Source: a candidate division WWE3 bacterium
Lineage (GTDB): Bacteria > Patescibacteriota > 4484-211 > JAGQKX01
Reading direction: 5' to 3'
DNA: 9,140 nucleotides
Assembly (NCBI GenBank): GCA_020429905.1
Contig: JAGQKX010000024.1
Span: 1 to 9,140, forward strand
The notes beneath the pieces were generated by a model. It did no database searches and was not told the DNA's origin. It saw nothing but the letters and a program-made list of their open reading frames with translations. Of the stretch, positions 1-5,032 are shown piece after piece (positions within the stretch are counted from its first letter, which is position 1; every line of letters starts with the position of its first letter). Both the position numbers and the translations under genes were made by a program.

Positions 1-411
1 GACTACACACAATCTCAAGGGAAAAGTTATTCTCTTTGTCGATTAGGAAAAAATGAATGTTACTCTCCAGATCTTGTTACCCCTACTTTGGTACCCACGC
101 AACAACCGACTCCGGCCGTAGCGGAGACTGTTACTCCGACTAATGTCCCCGAGTCAACTCCGACGCCAACGAGTGTCCCCGTGGGTTCTGATCTTCAGCT
201 GATCAAGGAAGCGATTGAATCATATCGATCTGCATCTAATGGGTTACCTAATACCCTTTCGGATCTTGTCCCAACATATTTGAATGAAAGTATTGCCTTG
301 AGCCAGTTTAGTTACATTGTAGATACGGAAAATCAACAATACCTGCTCTGTGATACTCGTGATGGGCAGGGTTTTATCTGTATTGACTCCCGTATACCCG
401 AATCATCCTAA
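1..411 (+). CDS. Pseudopilin-like exported protein, C-terminal part (5' end outside window)
   Basis: The frame is open from base 1 and ends at TAA 409-411, giving 136 visible residues without the N-terminus. Residues 1-24 look like the end of one domain (Tyr2, Tyr10, Cys13, Cys20). Residues 28-62 form a Pro/Thr/Val-rich linker. Residues 64-136 form a second domain of the type seen at the C-terminus of GspG/type IV pseudopilins: an amphipathic helix (LIKEAIESY), a 'G-LP-TLSDLVP-YL' turn and a terminal strand YLLC with Cys117 and Cys127. The end of domain 1 resembles the end of domain 2 in order and cysteine spacing, so a tandem duplication is likely. Family knowledge: such proteins are usually anchored by an N-terminal prepilin helix and face outward; that helix would lie upstream and is not seen. 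The exact role is unknown. An internal TTG at 88 is not a credible start. Confidence 0.7.
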   Translation, partial: DYTQSQGKSYSLCRLGKNECYSPDLVTPTLVPTQQPTPAVAETVTPTNVPESTPTPTSVPVGSDLQLIKEAIESYRSASNGLPNTLSDLVPTYLNESIALSQFSYIVDTENQQYLLCDTRDGQGFICIDSRIPESS

Positions 412-419
412 TTAATAGC

Positions 420-447
420 TGAACAAAGTGTAAGTTCAAGATACAAT
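420..447 (+). promoter_or_regulatory. Putative pth promoter, -10 TACAAT
   Basis: TACAAT at 442-447 fits a sigma-70 type -10 box. TGAACA at 420-425 is a weak -35 (4 of 6) with a 16-bp spacer. Only 6 nt separate the -10 box from the pth ATG at 454, so transcription would begin at or next to the start codon (leaderless). No Shine-Dalgarno site is visible before this ATG. Confidence 0.5.
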
Positions 448-453
448 AGCATC

Positions 454-993
454 ATGAAAATGATTATTGGATTGGGAAATCCACTTGATGAATACAAATC
501 GACTCGTCACAATGTCGGTGAATGGGTTGTTAATAATCTAGCTGATGAATCTCGATGGCAACACCACCGTAAAGCAAATGTTTTGTGGCAGGAGATTTCA
601 ATACAAAATGAGAACGTGACGCTTGTCCTACCGCAAGATTATATGAACAATTCTGGTAGGGCACTGAAAAAATATGCGAGTGATATCGTTGGTTTTGACC
701 TCGATACCGTGTTAATAGTGCATGATGATTGGGCGTTTGATATTGGTGAATATCGGCTCGATTTTGATCGGGGTCCAAACCGCCATAATGGTGTGCGAGA
801 TATTATTTCTCGTTTTGGTACTCAGGCATTTTGGCGTCTGCGCATTGGGATTGGGGGAGAACGTTCAGCTGAACGGGATTCAGCCTCCGATTACGTTTTG
901 GCTACTTTCACGAAGGGGGAAGAAAAGATCCTTACTGATTTGTTTGAAAATCAATTAATAAACGTGATAACAGAATGGATAAACCAAAATTAG
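454..993 (+). CDS. pth: Peptidyl-tRNA hydrolase (bacterial Pth)
   Basis: Cytosolic enzyme that cleaves the ester bond of peptidyl-tRNAs dropped from ribosomes, recycling the tRNA. The 179-aa product is slightly shorter than the roughly 190 aa usual for the family. Visible signatures are GLGNP at 6-10 with Asn9, TRHNVG at 17-22 with catalytic His19, YMNNSG at 63-68, HDD at 90-92 with Asp91, and HNG at 111-113 with Asn112. These match E. coli Asn10, His20, Met67/Asn68, Asp93 and Asn114, so it should be active. Two flanking motifs are unusual: K-P-x-T before the MN is LPQD, and GGHNG is NRHNG. The ATG at 454 is preferred because it sits just behind a -10 box; an ATG at 460 is possible but would trim the N-terminal strand. 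It occupies the slot before nusA where rimP often lies. It probably has its own promoter. Confidence 0.95.
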   Translation: MKMIIGLGNPLDEYKSTRHNVGEWVVNNLADESRWQHHRKANVLWQEISIQNENVTLVLPQDYMNNSGRALKKYASDIVGFDLDTVLIVHDDWAFDIGEYRLDFDRGPNRHNGVRDIISRFGTQAFWRLRIGIGGERSAERDSASDYVLATFTKGEEKILTDLFENQLINVITEWINQN

Positions 994-1031
994 ATCATCC
1001 TAAGTGAATCGTTTTAGTTTTAGAAATTCTT

Positions 1032-1040
1032 TGTTATAAT
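1032..1040 (+). promoter_or_regulatory. nusA promoter: extended -10 TGTTATAAT
   Basis: TG-T-TATAAT is a perfect extended -10 element (TG at 1032-1033, hexamer at 1035-1040). The -35 region (about 1012-1017, TTTTAG) is poor, as is common for extended -10 promoters. The ATG follows after only 7 nt (AGCGTCC), predicting a leaderless mRNA. It would drive nusA-ylxR-infB. Confidence 0.7.
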
Positions 1041-1047
1041 AGCGTCC

Positions 1048-2217
1048 ATGATTAGATCAGAGTTTATGGCTGCCATTAACGCAGTCGCCAGCGACAGAGG
1101 AATAGAACCAGAGCAAGTCATCGAGACATTAGAACATGCGCTCCTGGCTGCCTATCGTAAAGATTACGGCGAACCAGAGGATATCGTGGTTGATATAAAC
1201 CGCGAAGACGGTGAAATTAAGTTGATGCGTGAGGGTGAGGATGTTACCCCGGCGGGATTTGGCCGAATTGCCGCACAAACTGCCAAACAAGTCATCTTGC
1301 AACGCGTTCGTGAAGCAGAAAAAGACGCCATTTTATCCGACTACCGAGACAAAATCGATTCCGTCGTTTCCGGTATGCTACAACGACGTGAAGGGCATCA
1401 CTGGATGGTTGATATTGGCCGTACTATCGCCTTAATGCCAATTGAAGAGCAAGTTGCTTCTGAAGACTATCATCAAAACATGCGACTTAAATTTTTGGTT
1501 CGAGATATTCGTCCATTTCGTGGCCGCGAAATGGTTATTGTTTCACGCTCAAGTGAAGAATTGGTTCGAGGATTATTTGAGATGGAAGTGCCAGAAGTCG
1601 CCAGTAATGCCGTAGAAATTAAATCGATTAGCCGAGAAGTTGGTCAGCGCAGTAAGGTTGCTGTATACACTACACAAGAAGGTGTTGATCCGATTGGCAG
1701 TGCTGTCGGCCAGCGAGGTGTACGCGTTCAAGCGATCACTGATGAATTGATGGGAGAAAAAATCGATATCATTCTTTGGCATCCTGACATCGAAAAATTT
1801 ATCGTAGCCGCGCTCTCTCCAGCTAAAGTGCTGGGTATCAAAGTTGACCAAAAAAATATGGAAGCACAGGTAGTGGTTCCTGAAGATCAGCTTTCGTTAG
1901 CGATTGGAAAAGAAGGGCAAAACGTTCGATTAGCTGCCAAACTTACTGGGTATCGTATTGATTTACGCAGCGAAAACGATCCCGCTCCATCTAAAGCTGG
2001 CAAAACTGAAGAAGTAGAAAGCGAAGAGTCAGCACCCGTTGATGAAAACTCAATTGTTTCTCTTGGGCTTTCAACTCGAACCGAGAACGCACTCTTAGCG
2101 GCAGGGAAAGAAACCCTCGACTCCATCCAATCATTGTCAGAAGAAGAATTAGCAGAAATAGACGGCATTGGCCCGAAATCTGTTGAAGAAATAGTAGAAG
2201 CATTACAACATGCGTAA
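1048..2217 (+). CDS. nusA: Transcription termination/antitermination factor NusA
   Basis: RNA polymerase-associated elongation factor that acts in pausing, termination and antitermination. The 389-aa product reads in order: N-terminal RNAP-binding domain (1 to about 100) with FGRIAAQTAKQVI at 71-83; S1 domain (about 105-170); KH1 (about 187-245) with the GxxG-type VGQRG; KH2 (about 250-312) with LSLAIGKEGQNVRLAAKL; an acidic linker (about 313-335); and a C-terminal helix-hairpin-helix domain (about 337-389) with IDGIGPKSVEEIVEAL. The N-terminal domain lacks about 25-30 residues between 'IKLM' and 'FGRIAAQ', so it is shorter than in E. coli or Bacillus. The last 8 nt, containing the stop, overlap the start of ylxR, suggesting translational coupling. 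The ATG at 1048 is fixed by the -10 box 7 nt upstream and by the family's N-terminal pattern. Confidence 0.96.
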   Translation: MIRSEFMAAINAVASDRGIEPEQVIETLEHALLAAYRKDYGEPEDIVVDINREDGEIKLMREGEDVTPAGFGRIAAQTAKQVILQRVREAEKDAILSDYRDKIDSVVSGMLQRREGHHWMVDIGRTIALMPIEEQVASEDYHQNMRLKFLVRDIRPFRGREMVIVSRSSEELVRGLFEMEVPEVASNAVEIKSISREVGQRSKVAVYTTQEGVDPIGSAVGQRGVRVQAITDELMGEKIDIILWHPDIEKFIVAALSPAKVLGIKVDQKNMEAQVVVPEDQLSLAIGKEGQNVRLAAKLTGYRIDLRSENDPAPSKAGKTEEVESEESAPVDENSIVSLGLSTRTENALLAAGKETLDSIQSLSEEELAEIDGIGPKSVEEIVEALQHA

Positions 2218-2452
2218 TCGATCTCTCCGTACCTGCATTGCTTGTGCAGCTGTTGGAATCCAGAACAACATGATTAGACTTGCTCAAGATTCGGATGGAA
2301 CTGTACGAGTGAATGCACCCCGTCAAACCGGCGGCAGAGGCGCGTACGTTTGTTCAGAAGAATGTCTGCAAAAAGCACAGCAAAACAACCAACTCAAAAG
2401 AAGTCTACGGATTCACCAAAAACAAAAGGAACTAACCCTCAAAAGGCTGTAA
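2210..2452 (+). CDS. ylxR: YlxR family (DUF448) RNA-binding protein
   Basis: Small 80-aa protein of the YlxR family, usually encoded between nusA and infB. Family knowledge: it has been linked to nucleic-acid binding and to RNase P or transcription, but its role is not settled. Visible signatures are RTCIAC with Cys9 and Cys12, MIRL at 21-24, and the hallmark GRGAYVC at 42-48 with Cys48, then Cys52; the four cysteines could form a metal site. The basic tail (LKRSLR and onward) also fits the family, which supports the full length even though residues 51-80 overlap infB in another frame. Its ATG lies inside the end of nusA (ATGCGTAA), with no clear Shine-Dalgarno site, so it is probably translated by coupling. 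Confidence 0.9.
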   Translation: MRNRSLRTCIACAAVGIQNNMIRLAQDSDGTVRVNAPRQTGGRGAYVCSEECLQKAQQNNQLKRSLRIHQKQKELTLKRL

Positions 2453-3882
2453 AACCACCCGTCGTTGCTGTCCTTGGACACGTCGACCACGGTAAAACCT
2501 CGCTACTCGACAAGATTCGAGAGACTAATTATCAAGAAAAAGAAGCGGGCGGAATCACCCAGTCAATTGGTGCCTACCAAGTAGATCACAAGAAAAATAA
2601 AATTACGTTTATTGATACCCCAGGCCACGCGGCTTTTACTGCTATGCGGGCGCGAGGTGGACAGGCAGCAGATATGGTTATTTTGGTCATCGCAGCTAAT
2701 GAGGGAGTGAAACCACAGACGATCGAATCTATTGGTCACGCGAAAGCAGCTGGGGTACCGATTATTTTGGCGCTTAATAAAATTGATCTTCCCACCGCGC
2801 AAGCAATGAAAGTAAAACAGGAACTCGTACAGCATGAAATTATTACTGAAGATCTTGGTGGTGATGTGGTAGCGGTGGAAGTTTCGGCGTTAACGGGAGA
2901 AGGTGTCGAAAATTTGTTAGATATGATTCATCTGGTAGCGGAGATGGGCGAACTATCGACAGAAGAAAACGATACATCTTCTGGGATGATTTTAGAGGCG
3001 CGACAAGATCCAAAGAAAGGAATCCTGGCTACGCTGATTATTCAAAGCGGCACTGTGAAAGCGGGAGACTACATTGTGGCGGGAACCAGTTGGGGAAAAA
3101 TCAAACGTATGACCGATTGGCAGGGGAATACTATTCAGACGGCCGGACCGGCTGATCCAGTAGAGGTGATGGGATTCCAATCCGTGCCAAATTCTGGTGA
3201 GATTTTTACCATTGTTGAATCAGAAAAAGAAGCAAAAACAATCGTTTTGGAACCAGAAATCAAAGACGGTGGTCACACCATCAAGAAAGATAAAAACGTC
3301 AAAGTAGTACCGTTAGTAGTAAAAGCCGATACACAAGGAGCGCTTGAAGCGTTTAAAGCAGCGCTTGAAGGACTAAATACGGATGAGAGTCGAGTGGATA
3401 TTGTGTATGCAGGGCTATCGGATGTCACCGAAGCTGATGTCATGTTAGCAACGGTCTCGGATGCGATTATTCTTGGATTTAACGTGGGGCGTGATAAAGC
3501 AGCGCAGAATGCCGCCCAAATTGAGCGTATCCCCATTATGACTTACGATATTATTTATCGCGCGCTTGAAGACGTCTCTGCATTTTTAGAAAGTGAAGCC
3601 GATCAGTTACGAGCTATTGGATATGCTGAAGTATTGCAAGTCTTTGAGCTTAGTGACGGAACATTCGTGGCAGGTTCAAAAGTTGAAGAGGGCAATTTAC
3701 TGCAAGGGTCGCGCGTTCAGGTGCTCCGTGATGACGAAATTGTTGCGGAAGGAAGAATATCTTCCTTACGACATGAAAAGGATAAAAAATCAAAAGTCCA
3801 ATCTGGAGAAGAATGTGGTATAGTAATGTCTCCGAACTTCGCGTTCCAACCTGAAGATACAGTTATTGCATATTCAGTGTGA
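2362..3882 (+). CDS. infB: Translation initiation factor IF-2 (compact form)
   Basis: GTPase that brings initiator tRNA to the 30S subunit and promotes 50S joining. About 506 aa from ATG 2362, against roughly 700-900 in Bacillus and E. coli; the long N-terminal region is cut to about 30 Lys/Thr-rich residues. The G domain shows GHVDHGKT at 39-46, [10 protein letters not shown] (switch I), DTPGH at 85-89, NKID at 139-142 and SALTGEG. Domain II, C1 ([15 protein letters not shown] onward) and C2 follow to the end, with ECGI at 484-487. In C2 the usual AGC is AGS (Ser439) and the usual LKR is LRH (Arg470-His471). A TTG at 2350 could add four residues, but ATG 2362 is more plausible. The start lies inside ylxR, giving a 91-nt two-frame overlap. 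AGAAG just before the ATG is too close for a good Shine-Dalgarno site. Confidence 0.96.
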   Translation: MSAKSTAKQPTQKKSTDSPKTKGTNPQKAVKPPVVAVLGHVDHGKTSLLDKIRETNYQEKEAGGITQSIGAYQVDHKKNKITFIDTPGHAAFTAMRARGGQAADMVILVIAANEGVKPQTIESIGHAKAAGVPIILALNKIDLPTAQAMKVKQELVQHEIITEDLGGDVVAVEVSALTGEGVENLLDMIHLVAEMGELSTEENDTSSGMILEARQDPKKGILATLIIQSGTVKAGDYIVAGTSWGKIKRMTDWQGNTIQTAGPADPVEVMGFQSVPNSGEIFTIVESEKEAKTIVLEPEIKDGGHTIKKDKNVKVVPLVVKADTQGALEAFKAALEGLNTDESRVDIVYAGLSDVTEADVMLATVSDAIILGFNVGRDKAAQNAAQIERIPIMTYDIIYRALEDVSAFLESEADQLRAIGYAEVLQVFELSDGTFVAGSKVEEGNLLQGSRVQVLRDDEIVAEGRISSLRHEKDKKSKVQSGEECGIVMSPNFAFQPEDTVIAYSV

Positions 3883-3886
3883 CCTG

Positions 3887-3915
3887 TTGACTGCTCTATA
3901 GGTTTGTAGTAAACT
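3887..3915 (+). promoter_or_regulatory. Promoter TTGACT-N17-TAAACT for the DHH-like gene
   Basis: TTGACT at 3887-3892 (5 of 6 to consensus), a 17-bp spacer and TAAACT at 3910-3915 form the best complete promoter in the window. It starts 5 nt after the infB stop. The ATG is 7 nt beyond the -10 box, preceded by TGCGTCC, so the mRNA is predicted to be leaderless. It may also serve rpsO. Confidence 0.7.
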
Positions 3916-3922
3916 TGCGTCC

Positions 3923-4597
3923 ATGCAGGTAACGGCTGATCTGTCTCCTGTCCGACAGGTTATTAATAATTCTTATAAGATTGTATTGGTAACTAAAGAT
4001 GACAGCCAGGGAGACGTTATCTCGGCTCAGCATTTGTTAGCTGAAGTTCTTAATGAGAAAGGGAAAGAGGTTCTCTTAAGCCCGTCTCATGAGAATTATC
4101 AATCGCTACCAAAAAGAAGTGCTACCTTGCGCTTTAAATATGAAGGCGATAAGATAGAGCGGCTTCAATACCGCATTCGCGAGGACGAAGTAGAATTAAC
4201 GTTCACTCCGTTCTCTGGTACATTAGCACAAGAAAATATCTCGGTAGAATATCCGACTTTTAATGCAGACACATTAATTGCCGTGGGTGTTCAATCGCCT
4301 CACGAGTTACCAAAAGAATTTTTGGCTTTCGGCATGAATCTTGATGAGATGAATACCATCAACATTGATAACCATAGTGGAAACACTAATTGGGGTAAGT
4401 TGAATGTTGTCATGCAGGATATTCCCTTATATTCATTACTGGTAGCCCAAATTCTTAGTGAACTTGGCATGGATATTCGAGATTATTGGCAGCAGCTCGT
4501 TTTGGTTGAAACGAAAGAGAAAGTTCCCCAGTTAGGGAACGCGTCTCCTCGATTATTGCGACTTGTTGCGGATTTGGCTGATAGGCCAAAATCTTGA
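3923..4597 (+). CDS. Degenerate DHH-phosphoesterase-like protein, probably non-catalytic
   Basis: 224 aa. The fold signature of a DHH domain (NrnA/RecJ superfamily) is visible: a strand followed by QGDVISAQHLLAEVL (29-43, the place of motif I, H-x-x-P-DGD), a hydrophobic strand ADTLIAVGV (place of motif II), and INIDNH (146-151) followed by a G-x-x-N segment and a helix, as after the DHH motif. Key ligands are missing: motif I His is Lys25, the first Asp is Gln29, the motif II Asp is not seen, and DHH reads Asp149-Asn150-His151; Asp31 remains. Between motifs I and II (about 50-115) lies a beta-rich insertion not typical of NrnA. No DHHA1 domain follows, whereas NrnA has about 320 aa. Position between infB and rpsO matches nrnA in Firmicutes and Actinobacteria. 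I infer a structural or binding role derived from an nrnA-like ancestor; residual hydrolase activity is not excluded. Confidence 0.75.
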   Translation: MQVTADLSPVRQVINNSYKIVLVTKDDSQGDVISAQHLLAEVLNEKGKEVLLSPSHENYQSLPKRSATLRFKYEGDKIERLQYRIREDEVELTFTPFSGTLAQENISVEYPTFNADTLIAVGVQSPHELPKEFLAFGMNLDEMNTINIDNHSGNTNWGKLNVVMQDIPLYSLLVAQILSELGMDIRDYWQQLVLVETKEKVPQLGNASPRLLRLVADLADRPKS

Positions 4598-4598
4598 C

Positions 4599-4628
4599 AT
4601 TTAGGTGGTTCATAAGCCACACTTAAAT
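4599..4628 (+). promoter_or_regulatory. Hairpin before rpsO with a GU/GC step, candidate S15 autoregulatory site
   Basis: GTGGTT (4605-4610) pairs with AAGCCAC (4615-4620 used) around a CATA loop (4611-4614): G-C, T-A, G-C, G-C, T·G, T-A. An outer stem ATTTA (4599-4603) / TAAAT (4624-4628) is separated by an asymmetric loop (G / ACT). The G4608-C4617 and U4609·G4616 pairs form a 5'-GU/5'-GC step, the kind of element S15 binds in 16S rRNA and in several known rpsO leaders. It ends 8 nt before the rpsO ATG. It acts in RNA only if transcription starts upstream. A TAAATA at 4624-4629, 7 nt before the ATG, could instead be a weak -10 box. Confidence 0.4.
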
Positions 4629-4636
4629 ATAAGACT

Positions 4637-4903
4637 ATGTCATTAAACACGGATTACAAAAACAAAATAATTTCTGATCACCGTACACACGAAAAAGATA
4701 CGGGATCACCTGAAGTGCAGATTGCACTCTTAACAGAGCGAATTAATAAATTACAATCTCACCTTCAAGAGCATCGGCACGATGAACACAGCCGACGTGG
4801 ACTTTTGAAGATGGTCGGTAAGCGTCGAAGATTACTTCGATATCTTGCCCAAAAAGATGAGTCTCGTTACGCAGAAGTAACGGAGAAGATTGGTCTTAAA
4901 TAA
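4637..4903 (+). CDS. rpsO: 30S ribosomal protein S15
   Basis: Primary 16S-binding protein of the central domain of the small subunit, also part of bridge B4 to the 50S subunit. 88 aa, the normal size of the family (E. coli 89). Clear motifs: the [20 protein letters not shown] segment at about 17-36, [28 protein letters not shown] at about 43-70 (seen as its parts HDEHSRRGL and GKRRRLL), and the tail ending IGLK. It lies 39 nt after the DHH-like gene and 129 nt before pnp, the same rpsO-pnp order as in most bacteria. No Shine-Dalgarno site is visible; an upstream hairpin may control it. Confidence 0.97.
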   Translation: MSLNTDYKNKIISDHRTHEKDTGSPEVQIALLTERINKLQSHLQEHRHDEHSRRGLLKMVGKRRRLLRYLAQKDESRYAEVTEKIGLK

Positions 4904-5032
4904 ATCGCATATCCTGTTACCCCTTGCATTCTCAAAAAGGCGTTGTAGAATAAAGTCCGGGTATAAGAGAAATTAGACAAAGGTAAAATTCCCCCGTCGT
5001 TCTCAGTTGTCGGCATAACTATTACAGAATTT
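4904..5032. other. rpsO-pnp intergenic region with pnp leader
   Basis: This 129-nt stretch holds a promoter at 4924-4951 and a predicted leader of about 75 nt. I see no T-run terminator after rpsO. The leader has short possible pairings (for example CGGG 4958-4961 with CCCG 4993-4996) but no strong hairpin. The Shine-Dalgarno-like AAAGG at about 4979-4983 is some 50 nt from the ATG and therefore not usable. Confidence 0.4.
4924..4951 (+). promoter_or_regulatory. Putative pnp promoter TTGCAT-N16-TAGAAT
   Basis: TTGCAT at 4924-4929 (4-5 of 6) and TAGAAT at 4946-4951 (5 of 6) have a 16-bp spacer. Transcription would start near 4958, giving a leader of about 75 nt before ATG 5033. This makes pnp the exception among the promoters here. 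A weak alternative -10, TATTAC at 5020-5025, would give a leaderless start. Confidence 0.5.

Noticed and set aside
129..184. Short direct repeats as a mobile or CRISPR-like array
   Set aside because: The repeats are only 8 nt and fall in a Pro/Thr codon-biased linker; they reflect low-complexity coding sequence.
1991..2326. Minus-strand open frame across the nusA-ylxR junction
   Set aside because: Antisense to conserved coding sequence; no family resemblance and no start signals.
3883..3922. Intrinsic terminator after infB
   Set aside because: No GC-rich hairpin followed by a T-run is present; the short gap is occupied by a promoter.
4594..4599. Perfect TTGACA upstream of rpsO as a -35 box
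   Set aside because: No -10-like hexamer lies 16-19 bp downstream; the nearest (TAAATA, 4624-4629) is 24 bp away, so it is not called a promoter. It also overlaps the stop of the DHH-like gene.
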